Shown here: piece after piece, positions 10,404 to 22,204 of the stretch | Numbering within the stretch: position 1 is the first letter of the stretch | Layout of the letters: every line of letters starts with the position of its first letter | Assembly: GCA_018287875.1 (NCBI GenBank) | Contig: JAGVVL010000025.1 | Location: forward strand, 2,728,001-2,792,000 | Direction: 5' to 3' | Length of the DNA stretch: 64,000 nucleotides | Source: Nigrospora sphaerica | Taxonomy: Eukaryota > Ascomycota > Sordariomycetes > Amphisphaeriales > Apiosporaceae | The notes under the pieces: model-generated | The model's database searches: none | What the model saw: the letters and a program-made list of their open reading frames with translations, nothing else | Told to the model about the DNA's origin: nothing | Position numbers and translations under genes: made by a program

Positions 10404-11150
10404 AAGGGAACATGGGTAGACGGAACCAACAATAGGATTATGGGATCATGACAATAACGATAGACTTTATAGACTCGCGACGAAAATAAACGAGCGGGCC
10501 AACGGCTTGAATATGACACATGGGCTCAGGGAATACGTGATGCGTACGAGGTGAGGGGGAGGGAAGTGTTTGGTATGCCGACGTGTGAGGACGGGATGCG
10601 GGCTCCAAGAGCGGATTTTGATTGGGGAAGAGGGAGTAGAGAGCCAGGGCTCATGAGCACGGTGCAAGACAAGAGCACAAGGTGAGCGAACGGTGATGGT
10701 GATGCGCAATGAGGATACCGTGTGAGTAGATACTTAAATACCTGGCTGGTGTGGGAGTCGAGTGCCCATCAAGGGACACGCTTCGTGCCGCGACGGCGCG
10801 GATTGGGGAGGCTGAGGTGCGAGCAAGTTGCGAGATTAGGTACTTTGGCTTCCGACCGTGTCAGGACGGGATACTCGGGGGAGCGGCTCAGGTACATTGA
10901 AGACACCAGCCACACAGGGCATGTGGCGTCGCCGGCAAAATGAAAGAGGAGAGGGAGAGAGAGAGGGAGATGAGGCAGTGAGCGATCCGGCGACGCAAGG
11001 CCAACGGCAGGTGCCCCACAGCACAAATCGAAAAATCCGACGTCCATTTCCTCAGCCCCGCCAAAGCAAGCAGCAGCGGCAGCAATTCGCCCTCGCCTCC
11101 CAAAGCGACTTGCCTCTCTCCCAACCCGCCCAACCTTTCGCACCGACACC
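10404..11150. other. Intergenic region
   Basis: 747 bp between two plus-strand genes: the 3' end of the mutase and the promoter of eIF3k. A purine-rich run (GA repeats) lies at about 10945-10980. No gene is supported. Confidence 0.5.
10485..10490 (+). terminator. Candidate polyadenylation signal AATAAA
   Basis: An AATAAA hexamer lies 82 bp after the phosphoglycerate mutase stop codon, a normal place for a fungal 3' end signal. Fungal signals are loose, so this is only a candidate. Confidence 0.35.
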
Positions 11151-12078
11151 ATGATGGAAGGCGAAGATCCCCAGGAGCGGCCCGAGGCCATCTCCAGCAT
11201 CATCAGCGGCCTTGAGCGGTACAACCCGGAGGCCGTCGGTGTCCTCGAGGACTACTTGCGCCAGCAGTGCGAGCAGCGCTACACCGACTGCAATGCCAAC
11301 CGGACCCTCCTGAAACTGTGAGTCCGACCCATCATCTCTCTCCCTTGGTGACCCGGCTGGAATGATGTTCAACTTTACGTTTCCTATTACCTGACGGCCG
11401 GGGATTGAATCCCCCCGCGCCCGTTCTGATGTCGAAATATTAGCTCTATCTGACCGCCCTCTCTGTCACTGCTTTGCTCGTGAGACGCGCAGCTGGGAAC
11501 ACGCTTGCTAACCGCCGGGGACGCCGACCTCCAGGTACCAGCTGAACCCCGACCGCATTAAGGATGAGGTCATCACCAACATCCTCGTCAAGGCCATGAC
11601 GTGCTTCCCCTCGCCGCAGTTCTCGCTGGCACTCCACATCATCTCCCCGTCCATCCTGGCGCCGGCCAACTCGCGCGCCGAGCTGCCCGAGGCCATCGCC
11701 AAGCTGCGTGAGCTGAACAACCAGCTCGAGAGCGCCCAGTACGCCAAGTTCTGGCGGAACATCGAGGGCGACGACCTGTGCGCCGACCTCGTCGCCGACA
11801 TCGAGGGCTTCGAGGAGGGCGTGCGCGTGCGCATCGCCGGCATCATCAGCCACGCCTTCCGTGAGGCCGACATTGCCGTCCTGTCCGAGTGGCTCGGGCT
11901 GGAGGAGGGCGCCGCGCGCAAGTTCATCCAGGAGACGGCCGGCTGGAAGATTGAGGGCGACAAGGTGCTGGTGCCGCGCAACGCCGAGAACGAGGCCAAG
12001 AAGACCGAGGTTCGCGAGGACGTCAACGTGGACATGTTCTCACGCGTCGTCCGCCGCGCGTTCGAGGAGGCGGCCTAG
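11151..12078 (+). CDS. eIF3k: Eukaryotic translation initiation factor 3 subunit K
   Basis: Two exons, 11151-11317 and 11535-12078, with a 217-nt intron (GTGAGT...CCAG), giving 236 residues. Exon 1 encodes the typical start (AISSIISGLERYNPEAVGVLEDYL) and the splice joins ...LLKL to YQLNPDRIKDEV in frame. The rest is the all-helical HAM/PCI-type fold with a winged-helix end (about 180-225, KFIQETAGWKIEGDKVLVP). Known role: non-core, non-essential subunit of eIF3 on the 40S ribosome, pairing with eIF3l. The first of two adjacent Met codons was taken as start. Confidence 0.93.
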
Positions 12079-13272
12079 GGCCCGCGACGGGCTCTGTCGG
12101 GTTGCAGGCTTTCTGTTGTTGCATTGGGGGCATCACCAAAACGGCGTTTGAGGGGTTCCCATGGACTGGATTACACTCCGAGCGCTCCGTGGCTATATGA
12201 CTTTTACACGTCCATCAAGACGATGGCAAGATTATGAGAAACATGATTTTCCACCCCAAAGATACCAATTTTCTCTTCCACCTCCCACTTCGGCACCGTC
12301 CATCATGAAACCGTGTCAAACCCGTCCCGACCCGAATGTTACGAACCCCCCCCGCCGGTCTTTTTGTGTGGGCCAGCCGTTCCGTATACAGCGTCCCCCG
12401 GTCTTGTACCAGCAGCAGCAGCAACACCCGCAGGGAATACGAGATGGTGACCACGCGGCCCCTTGTGTACGGAGGGGTGTTCTGTATCTGCAGGTCGCTG
12501 CTGCACCGTTCGTCACCATAGGAAGCCTTGTGACCCCGCCGCCGAATCGAGGGGATCTGTTCTTTTTCTGTCCCTTTGGGCGAATTCAGTACCGTCTACT
12601 CAGGGTAGTGTCTCTCCTCTCGAAACCAACGACTCGCCTGGACTCGGAAACAGCAGCAATGATGTAATCATATCTAATGCCGACTCGAGAGAGGGCCAGT
12701 CTCCGAACCCTATTTACTGGCGTTCCCCTAACTGCGCCTGCTCTTATTGACGAGGTCAATCTCGCCGCACGCTGCTCGTATTGGAATCCGAGCCCTAACC
12801 CCTCGCTCTTTGCCTGGCCCCAAGCCGCCGAGAGGACGTCGGCACCCCACGGCAGGACTTAATGCTGGCCGGGGATCTGGCAACATGGCCTCTCCTGCCA
12901 CCGGCCCGAACAGCGCGGTTACAGTCACTCCCATCCATCGTCGGTGCCCGAATTGCACCGTGGGTCCCGCTCGTTCGCCTGATAAGCGGCCTCATGCGCA
13001 TGGGAGCAGCTAGGCCCTAGGCCCTGATGAGAATGTTGTATTACATCATGCTGAATAGTGACGCGCGACCGGCCTGCCGAGGTCCATCCGGCTCTATAAT
13101 TCGCGTCGATATTTCCTGGACGAGGGAGGGGCTGAGAAGCGATCCGTCCCGCTGCAACTACCACTCCTGTTTCGTGTCCTAGACGCTTTGCGCTGACCGG
13201 GACGGATTTTGCCTCGGTCGTTTTCTGTTCCTTGACGCCCTCCTCGACGTTGGCCAGGTTGCCAGCTCCGCG
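12079..13272. other. Intergenic region
   Basis: 1.19 kb with no supported gene. A 168-codon open frame at 12161-12667 has no domain and a compositionally mixed sequence. A short CAG run at about 12410-12421 is a microsatellite-like stretch. Confidence 0.5.
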
Positions 13273-13899
13273 ATGCACCTCGTGCCCCCGGCGGCGGTCG
13301 TCGCCCTGACGGCCGGCTTCGCATCGGCGGCGCCCGCGGCCGGGCTGCTGCGGACGCGGCAGGCGGTGCAGGACCCGGGCACGGTTTACGGCGTGGACCC
13401 GGCGCGGCCCTTCTTCCTCTGGGCGGTGACGGCGGGCGGCGCGTCGTCGCAGGCGCTGCAGCCCTTCTTCTACTACGACACGGCGGCGGCGGGCAACGTG
13501 CTGGGGCTGCAAGCGGCGGGCGGCGCCGTGGCCCCGGCGACGCCGCCGGCCAACTTCACGCTCGCGGGCAGCCACTACGGCACGCAGCTGTACGCGTACG
13601 CGGCCGGCGGGCTCTGGAGCAACGACGGGCCCGTCCCCGGCCGCGCCCTCACCTTCCACGCCGGCCGCGACGCGCCCAGCTTCGGCGGCCTCGCCTTCTA
13701 CGGCGCCTACCACGGCGGCGACTTCGCCGCCGGCGAGGACAATTTTCTCGTCGGCGCCGGTGACGCCTGCCTCGACGCCGCCTTCGCCCTCTGCCCCTGG
13801 GCGCCCGACCCCGTCGTCAACGTGCTGACCTACCGCGGCGCCGGCACCAACACGTGCCTGCCCGTCACCGTCTCGGCCACCCAGGTTCTGGACGATTGA
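13273..13899 (+). CDS. Small secreted protein of unknown function
   Basis: 208 residues, apparently intronless. A hydrophobic signal peptide (MHLVPPAAVVALTAGFASAAP, cleavage near residue 20) is followed by LLRTRQ, which could be a propeptide end. The mature part is rich in Gly, Ala and aromatic residues, with one N-glycosylation sequon (NFT) and three cysteines (in ACLDAAFALC and TNTCLP). The architecture suggests a beta-rich extracellular or wall protein. I do not recognise the family; an effector-like or cell-wall role is possible but not shown. GC at third positions is extreme. Confidence 0.7.
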   Translation: MHLVPPAAVVALTAGFASAAPAAGLLRTRQAVQDPGTVYGVDPARPFFLWAVTAGGASSQALQPFFYYDTAAAGNVLGLQAAGGAVAPATPPANFTLAGSHYGTQLYAYAAGGLWSNDGPVPGRALTFHAGRDAPSFGGLAFYGAYHGGDFAAGEDNFLVGAGDACLDAAFALCPWAPDPVVNVLTYRGAGTNTCLPVTVSATQVLDD

Positions 13900-14774
13900 G
13901 GCCGGGAGGAGGGAAAAGGACGCGGGATGGAATTTGCACCATAGTGCATGAGAATGACTATTGACGGGCAAGGCGTGTCCCACGCACTCATCGCGCGGGC
14001 CAATGTGACGTATCTCTCGGGCGAAATACGATATGACGTGCATGAGACTGGCAAAGAGACGAGGGAAGATCGAGCCTGGCTCGATTTTGGAACCGGGAGG
14101 CGGGATGGCAAAGCTGCATCGCTAGGAAAAGAGCAGGAGCCAAAACGCTGGCGGCATGTACTGGGTAAAATAGATACTTCTAGTGCGTACCTCGGGTCAA
14201 CGTCAAAAGCAACGCTCTCGAAAGGCAGCCGCCACTCCTCGGTACTCAACCCACCTACGAACCGTGTGTACGATAACGGCCCGACGCGAGACTCACCCCG
14301 GCTCTCCTTTAACGAATGGGCTGCGCGGCCCATTTTGGCCTTCCTTGTGAGGCCATCCCGTATACGACACCCGCGTCGACTTTTCCCGCCGGTGGCCACG
14401 ACGAGGCGGCATGGGAATGCGGCCGATTGGTTGGGAAGAGAGGCTAATCAAGCCGATCAAGCACTATGTGACGCATATGAAGGCCAGAGTGCCCGACGTC
14501 CTTGGCCATCGCCTGATACCAAGCAGGAGTACATGAAGCGTCATGATTTGCGGGGTGACGCTCTCTGTACCTCGAAAACATTTATATCGGCGGGCGCGTA
14601 ACTGGCCAACCCCTATGTACTACACATCAGTGGCAGTCGAAAAGCTGACAGACGGGAGAGAAGTCACCCCTTCGTATGGAGGTTGTACAAATTTGATCAG
14701 TGTTGCTGACAGAGGTGGTCGATATCCCAACTGCAAGCATCCGGCCCTGTCCCCTCCCTCTTTGCCTCTCCAAG
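13900..14774. other. Intergenic region
   Basis: 875 bp between the secreted protein and the P450. A 217-codon open frame at 13948-14601 lacks any family resemblance and is not called. Confidence 0.5.
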
Positions 14775-16556
14775 ATGGCCCTCCCGAGCCCTGGCGTCTC
14801 CTTTCTCTGCTTCGGCGTCGTTGTCGTCCTCCTGCTCGGACGCGCGCTGTACCGCCATCTCACCTCGCCGCTCGGGCGCATCCCCGGCCCGTTCTGGGCG
14901 CGCTTCACGGATCTGTGGCGGCTCGTGGACCACTACCGGTGCACCCAGATCGAGACGCAGCGCCGCCTGCACGAACGCCTGGGCCCCGCGGTGCGCGTCG
15001 GGCCCAACATGGTCAGCCTGAGCGACCCGGAGCTCATCAAGGTCGTCTATTCGACGCGGGGGGAGTACCTCAAGGTAGGTCGTGCTCGCCGTTTTGGCCT
15101 GCTTTCGGCCCTCCCCTTGCCTTTTTCATGGGACCCCCCGAACCGGGGTGGGAGTGACGAGTAATTGACGAGACGGCGCGCCCCAGGGCGACTTCTATAG
15201 CGTCAACGACGCGCTGCAGAACGGCCAGCGCATCGAGAACCTCTTCGGCACGCGCGACAGGGCCCGGCACGCGCGGCTCCTGCGGCCGTTCGGCCCGCTC
15301 TTCCGGCTCCCGCGGCTCCTCTCGCTCGAGCACCACTGCAACCGCGTGAGCGTCGTCTTCTGCGAGCAGCTCGAGGCTCGCTTCGTCGACGTCGGCGGCG
15401 CCGCCCCCCCGACGTGCGACCTGGCCGCGTGGCTCGGCTACTGCGCCTGGGACATGGACGCCGCCCTCACCTTCGGCCGGGACCTCGGCTTCCTGCGGGC
15501 GGGCGCCGACCGCCGCGGCATGACGGCCGCCAGCGAGCGCTGCATGCGCTACTTTGGCGTCGTCGGCCAGATGCCCTGGCTCGACGCCTGGCTCGGCAAG
15601 AACCCCTGGTGCCCGGTGCGCTTCGCCACCTTTGCCGCCGCCGCCGAGCACTGCGTCGACCGCCTGGCGGATCGCTGCGCCGAAAAGGGGGCCGCCGCCC
15701 CCGCCGCCCGTGACGACGACGGCGACGACTTCCTCGACCGCTACGTGGCCCTCAAGGACCAGTACCCCGGCCTCGTGACCGACGGCGAGGTGGTCGGTTA
15801 CCTCATCCTCAACGTGCTGGCCGGCGCCGACACGACGGCCATGGTGGCCAAGGCCGTCGTGTACCACGTGCTCGGCGCGCCGGCCGTGGCGGCGCGGCTC
15901 CGCGCCGAGCTCGACGCCGCCGCCCTCGCGTACCCGCCCGCCTACGCGCAGACGTGCGACCTGCCCTACCTCGGCGCCGTCGTGCGCGAGGCCATGCGCC
16001 TCCACCCCATCCTGGGCGGCATCCTCGAGCGCGTCGTGCCGCCCGCCGGCCTCGCCCTCCCCGACGGCCGCTTCCTGCCCCCCGGCGTCAAGGTCGGCAT
16101 GAACCCCTGGGTCGTGCACCGGGACCGCGGCGTCTACGGCCACGACGTCGACGCCTTTCGGCCCGAGCGCTGGCTGCGCGGCCCCCTCGAGGCCCCCGAC
16201 GCCTACGACGCCCGCCTGAGGCGCATGAGGAGCGCCGACCTCTCCTTTGGCGCCGGGAGCCGCGCATGCACCGGGAAGGACCTGGGCTGGATGATAACCC
16301 TCAAGATGGTGGCCACCATCTTTAGTCGTTACCACGTAAGTGGCCCGATTCCCCTCGAGCTATCGCCAGCTTTGCAAACTGACGCCAAGACAAGCTGGAG
16401 CTCGTGCCCGGTGCCCAACAGTGGACGACGCGTTACTGGTGGTTCTGCCTTATTGACCACATCCACGTCAAGATCCGGCGGCGAACGGACGTGCCTGTTC
16501 CATCGTCACCCGATGCTACGCTGTTGGCAGCACCACTTAAACCGAGAGGGGGCTGA
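14775..16556 (+). CDS. Cytochrome P450, pisatin-demethylase-like
   Basis: Three exons: 14775-15074, 15187-16335, 16395-16556. The introns are 112 and 59 nt, all phase 0, and the joined protein has 536 residues. An N-terminal membrane anchor (about 6-24) is followed by the proline hinge IPGPFWARF. Diagnostic sites are the I-helix AGADTT (312-317), the K-helix EAMR (368-371), FRPERW, and the heme loop FGAGSRACTG (454-463) with ligand C461. The N-terminal half (ERLGPAVRVGPNMVSLSDP) resembles the fungal pisatin demethylase/benzoate-type P450s. It is an ER mono-oxygenase; the substrate is unknown. No synthase or tailoring neighbours suggest a biosynthetic cluster. It converges on SKI3. Confidence 0.93.
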
Positions 16557-17078
16557 CGCTACATGAAATCCAGGCTGAGCACCGGGGACAGCATCTGAAA
16601 GTGTATCCTTCGTTTCCTTTGTGCCATCTACGAGTCACATGGTATCGTCGTGTTACATCTATGCAAGCCTGTCCTCTTTTTCGCCAGTCCTCAGGCCAAG
16701 GTTACCCCATCGAAATGCCCGCCACATGGTTCGCATCGTCGCAAACGTTATTAGACTTGTCTCTGGCCAGTAACCTGTTACCAAAGGGCAGCAGACAAAA
16801 GCCCAATACGTAGGCGGCGTCAGGGTGTAAACCATAATCAACGAAAACCTCAGTCCCGTCTTGAAACGTTTTTTGGGTGACAAGTTTCATTGTGAACAGC
16901 GTGAGCACGGGAAACAGCAATGACGAAAAGGGCCCGCATACCGTCAGAGTGTTACTCAACTTGTCTCCTGGTTAGCAAAACGGTCCAACGCAGCAGGAGA
17001 CCAAATGTCAATGCACAGACGGTATCAAGGTGTAAGGATAATGAAAACAGCCAGCTCACCATTCGTCAACGAGCAGTT
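16557..17078. other. Convergent intergenic region
   Basis: About 520 bp between the ends of the P450 and SKI3 genes. It is less GC-rich than the neighbouring coding regions and no gene is supported. The first bases next to 17079 may still be SKI3 coding in another frame (see findings). Confidence 0.5.
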
Positions 17079-20000
17079 TCACGAGCTCGTCGTAGCGTTG
17101 CCAAGGGAGATCCAACCGCCGGGGGCCCAAGGTGCGATGAAAGCAGCCGTCTGCGCATCGGCAACGCGCCCGGTACCTGCGTAAGCATCTGCGAGGTCTT
17201 TGGCCTCTAGTTCGCCACGCGGTGGAATCGCTTTCGATGCCACTTTCAGGGCCATGTCAGCGGGATGGTCTTCGCCGCTAATCTCGCCCAGTTTGGACCA
17301 GCCATGGGGCAGATGCGGGTACAGCATCACATCGTTTTGCACCTGCGTCAGCACATCCTCCTCCTTGGCGCTTGGAGAGAGGGCAGCAACAGCCCGAAGA
17401 ACCGCCCCGATCTGCGCATGTTCCGAGTCGGTCACCTTGTCGCTCGTGCGTAAACTCTGCAGTTCGGCGACAACGGCTTCCAGCGACTCCTCATCCGTAT
17501 CAAGAAGCGCGATGACGCCGAGGAGGAGGACTGACTGGACGTGGCTGGCGTCGGCTTCGATGACTTCGAACAGCATAGTACGTGCCCTCTCCCGGGCATC
17601 ATCGGTGCCAATCGCCCAAAGAACCTGGGCGAGGAGGCATACGGCATCGGGGTTGTTATCGGACTCCTCCAAGGCGGTTTCGAAGCATCCCAGTGCCCCC
17701 TGGTGCTCCTTTTGGAAGTACTTGGCCAGGCCTACGGTCAAATGTGCCGACAACCTCGCTTTTCGTCGCTGCTCAGCCGTGAGCTCATTTTCAGATTCAT
17801 CACTGCTGAGCTGCAGAGCCATCTCTCCGCAGTCGACGGCCTCGCCATGCTTTCCCGCCGCCAGATACGAGCGTGCCAGATCCGTCTTGGCCAACGCAAA
17901 CTTGCCAAGCGTCGCGGACGACTCGGTAGCTTCGTAGTTGGCTTCAAGCTGCTCGCATGCTTTGACCAGGATGTCGATCGCGCGAGAATGGTCGTTTGTG
18001 CGTTCCTGAAGCAAGGTTGCGAGATGGGAATAGGCAAGATCCTGCGGCTGAAGGCGTTGCAGTTGGCTCAGTGCGAACAGGGGCTGGATCAAGGTAGCGG
18101 CGCTCAGAGTAGCAGGCCTCGTCAGTATGTGATCGAACAGCGACACCGAGTATTGTCGTCGAGTGAGTACAGAGGACGATTCGGATATTTCCATGGCATG
18201 CGTAAACAAGCCACGAGCTTCTTTGGTGTCGCCGTAGAGAAGTGCCACGAATCCTTGACCGAGCCAAGCGTGGGCGTAGTCTGGATCGTTCGACTGGGCG
18301 CGCGTGAAAGCCTCATTGGCGACCTGCATGTCATTCTGCATGAGAGCAAGCGCGCCCAAGTTCGTCCATGCGTGCGGGCTGCGTTCATCTAGGTAGAGGC
18401 TGCGCACAAAGGAATGCTGTGCCACTGACGGGTTGATCTGGCTGGTGACCACACCCAGGGCATTCCAAAACGCCGGATTGCCCGCTTCCAGTTCAATCGC
18501 GCGCTTGAAGCACTTGACCGCAGCCTTGTGATACCTGCTCGATTTTGCCCGCAGGTCCTCTGGAAGGTGGCTATGGGCAAAATGTTCGGCCCAGCCGAGA
18601 TTATAATAGGCCACCGACTGGGCATGGATATCGTTGGCACACGCGTGGACAGCCCGCTTGTGTGCCAGAATGGCCGCGTGAAGGCTTCGTGTCAAGTCTA
18701 CGCCGATCTGCTCCTCCTCTGCGTACAGGCCCTTGGCCAACACAACCTCCTCGCCAACGCCGTCCACTTCGTGCAGCAGGGCGTAAGCCGCCTCTTTGCC
18801 ATCGCCCTTCTCAGTGAGCTGGCGGATGCTTTCGGTGGGGAAGTCGCGCACACGGCTCTGGACCTGCGCAAAGATGGAGCAGGCGTCGCCGATGGTCTTC
18901 CAGAAGTTGAAACTCGTCGAGACCTGAGGCGTTACTTCGAGGGCGAACGAAATCGTGTCGAGAGCTAGATCGACGGCCTTGCCGAAAAAGCCCTTTTCCA
19001 CGCTGTCCAGGCCACTCTCAACCATGGTTTGCATGAGGGCAATGGCCACGCCAGCCTCGTCGGCGCGCGTCACCGTGACCTCCCGGTACAGGGCGACGGC
19101 GTCATCGTATTCCCCCACCTCACGCTTGACATTAGCCAGCATGTACTTGGTGAACCACGTGTCGCCCAAGAACTCAGCACCCAGGCTCTCTTCCAGCCTT
19201 TGGGCGTTTAGAATGGCTTTGGTAGCGGCTATAAACCGGCCTGAGCTGTAGTAGCTCTCACCCAGCCCAACCCACGAGTGGTAGTCATTGGGGGACATGC
19301 GCAGTGCCGACTGGAAGGAGACGATGGCCTTGTTGTAGTCCTGTTTGTTGAGCTCGGCGACACCCAGCGCCGAGAAGGGCCAGCTGATGCCCTTCCTCTT
19401 GGAGCCAGGGGGTGGCCGCACCTTGCCGGAGTCGACAACGCGCTGAGCGATGAGCTCAACACGGTCCCAGTCGCCATCGTCTGCAAAGGATCGGGCCAAC
19501 CTTTCGGCGGACTCAACCTCGGACGGCGACAGTTCGACAGCCTTGAGGAAACATTTCCGAGCGCGCTTCTTGTCTTTGGCATACTCGGAATAGTAAATTC
19601 CCAGGCTGGTGTAGGCCGGAGCATAACTGATGTCACTCTTGAGCGCATCCAAAAAGTGCGCGTAAGCTCCAGATCGACTCCTTCGGGCGGCTTTCGAGCT
19701 ATCCAGATTCCACACGCAGACACCGAGTCGATGCTGGGTCTGTGCAAGGAGCTCCTTGGAGGCCTGGGCGCCCTTTGCCGACATGGCCTGAAGAAGAGAC
19801 TCGAGTTCCGACTTGCCTCGCGTGTAGTCCCCTTTCAGGGCATACAGCCAGGCCACTTCGGCGCCCACACGGAGATTGCCGCCGTCGCGCTCTAGAGCCC
19901 GCTCAAGGAAGTCTATAGCAGAGTCATATTCCTCTTCCTCCTCGTAAATGAGACCGACGCCGATCTGTGCTGGTGTGGATTGCGGGTCCACTTCGAGGAC

Positions 20001-21393
20001 CTTGTCGAAGAGGAACTTGGCCTCGCCGTGGTTTCGGGGAGACTGGTAGAATACCAAGGCAGTGCCCAGATAGATCATGAAGGCTTGGTTGGTGTTGGTA
20101 AACACCTTTCCGGTCTTGTTCGTTTCATCCACCATGATTCGCATAGCCTTGCGCATCAGTTCGACGTTGCTCTCATGCTCTTCGAGGTGTTGGTAGTACT
20201 CGGCCATGAGCCGATGGGCAAGCAGCGAATCCGTAGTGGATACGCCGTCAATCATCATGAGCAAGCGGTCCTCGTCCGTAAGCGGAATGACTATAGTCGG
20301 TGCACCTCCGTCTTCGTCATCCTCGCTGCTGTCGTCATCTCCCTTGGACCCCGCAGGCTCGGGTGCAGCAGGCGTTTTCATGGGGAAAGGCGAAATCTTG
20401 CTTGTCATAAATCCCGTCAGGACCTTGCAGAGATCGCTCTCTGGGAAAAACGAGCAGTAGCTGTTGAGCATGTTGGCGTCCCATTCCTTTATCTCTTTGT
20501 GGTCCTGCCAGTTTACTGTGATATCCCAGGCAAGGCGGAAAGGGTGCTTGATTATAACCATGTCGGCGGCGAGCTTCTGGACAATGCGGAGCTCGGCTTC
20601 CTTTTCGGGCCCAGGGGCGAAGACCAGAAGCCGGTCGTAGCGAAACTGCAGAAGCTTTTCCTCGTACTGGCGCCGGATGTCATCGTCGTTGCTCCAGTTG
20701 ATTAGCTGCTCGTAGATGTGGCCCAGCTTGCTCTGGCCCAAGATCTCCCGGTTCACCTCAACGGTGACCTCGCTAACCTTGGCGCCTATCCTGGTCCGGC
20801 GCTCGCCGATGAGGGTGTTGATGCGCTTCTTCTCGTCCGTCTCGAGGATCTGCGCGATGACCTCGTAGGTTTTGGCGGGATGGGGCAAGCGGCCTTCAAG
20901 AGCCGGGTAAATGGGGCTGTCGGGCAGAATGGCCTCCAAGGCCTCCGCGTACTGGGTGCGCGAGCCCTGGTTGCGAGCAAAATCGGTGAATTTGTCCATA
21001 ACATCCTGACACCTGTACATGTCGTTTTGCTCATGGAAGATGGCTGCCAGTTTCAGGGCGGCCTGCTTGTACTTGGGGATCTTGCCTGGGCCTTGCCTCT
21101 CGTACAGCTTGGTCAAACCCTGCCAGACCTGGGGGTCTTCGGGGCGCAGTGCGGCGGCAGCTTCGTAAGCTTTCTCAGCATCTTCAAGCTTGTTCTTTTT
21201 GTCGAGGGCAAAGGCAAGAAAGACGTAACTGGAGGGCATTAGCGGACCGCATGTCATGGAAATACGGTAGGACGTACGCCTGGTAGCTCTTGGGGTCGCC
21301 GTTGACGATGTCCTGGGCCTGCTGCGAGGCCTCATCCCACTTCTGTTGTTTGATGGCGTCGCGGACGGCCTTGAGCTTGGCCGTGGTTGACAT
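17079..21393 (-). CDS. ski3: Superkiller protein 3, TPR scaffold of the SKI complex
   Basis: Two exons: 21278-21393 and 17079-21228, with a 49-nt intron (GTACGT...CCAG) that joins SYQA to YVFLAF in frame; 1421 residues. The protein is built almost entirely of tetratricopeptide repeats, many readable (for example AEKAYEAAAALRPEDPQVW, IDFLERALERDGGNLRVG, CFKRAIELEAGNPAFWNALG). The conserved start is MSTTAKLKAVRDAIKQQKWD. Known role: scaffold of the cytoplasmic Ski2-Ski3-Ski8 helicase complex that feeds mRNA to the exosome for 3'-5' decay. The called C-terminus (GWISLGNATTSS) looks atypical; a neighbouring frame offers a more protein-like end. It is divergent from the GH5 gene. Confidence 0.94.
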
Positions 21394-22204
21394 GTTGGGA
21401 GTGGGCGTCCGGCGCCTTGCCTAGACAGGCGAGCTGTGGGGAGAAGAGGCAGGACCAGAGAAAGAAAGCGATGCGCAGACGCGGATGTGCAGTCTAAGAT
21501 TTATGAAAGAAGACGTCGTCACGGTTAGTAGTTGTGGTGACAGGTGACGGACATGGAGTCGGGCAAGTGTCAATATCGTCATCCGGCGGTGCGCGGCCCA
21601 TCTGGGGAGGCGCTGGGCTTAGGTAAGTCGCGATTGGAAAGGCTGGTGTCGACAAGCACTTAAAAGGCGGGCAGATCCCATCCATGGACGGAGCTGATGC
21701 GGGGCTTTCCCGGCTCATTACAGCACCTGGAATGGACGGGCTGGGCTCAAGATGGGCTCGTGCAGGGGACAGAAGTACTGCGGTACAGCAGCGCATCTGG
21801 GGTATCAATCGGAACCCGCCCATGCCCAGGTCGGCATCCCGTCCCATCATGGCCTCGAGTCGAATGCCCCTTGACGACCCCGATAACTTAGTTTTACGGT
21901 ACAGGACCTATGGCATTGCATGTATCCTTTTCGAGGCCATTCCCCTTCCCTGAACGGGCGCAAACTTTGCTTCTTTCCATCTTCTCCTTCCTCCCGCCAT
22001 CGCCCCTCGTGCTGTTGCGTTCGAAGTACGCGGTGACGAATTAGAGGGCCAAGGCGGGTCTTATCACGACGTCACCGCTTCGTTCCGCCCCAAGCCTGCG
22101 TCGTCGCGGGCCAGCACCGTCGTCGCTCTCTTTCACCTACAACCTCCCGAGTCATCTGACCGCACCATCACATACGTCCGCCTGTGATTCCCTAGGCCCC
22201 GAAC
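21394..22204. other. Divergent intergenic region
   Basis: 811 bp shared upstream region of SKI3 (-) and the GH5 hydrolase (+). The last 250 bp is C/T-rich leader-like sequence. No gene is supported. Confidence 0.5.

Noticed and set aside
12925..14043. 372-codon minus-strand frame over the secreted protein
   Set aside because: A His/Arg/Gly-rich shadow of a GC-rich gene with no domain.
15070..16335. 421-codon minus-strand frame over the P450
   Set aside because: Composition shadow; the sense strand encodes a clear P450.
13273..16556. Possible secondary-metabolite cluster around the P450
   Set aside because: The neighbours are a small secreted protein and SKI3; no synthase, transporter or pathway regulator is present.
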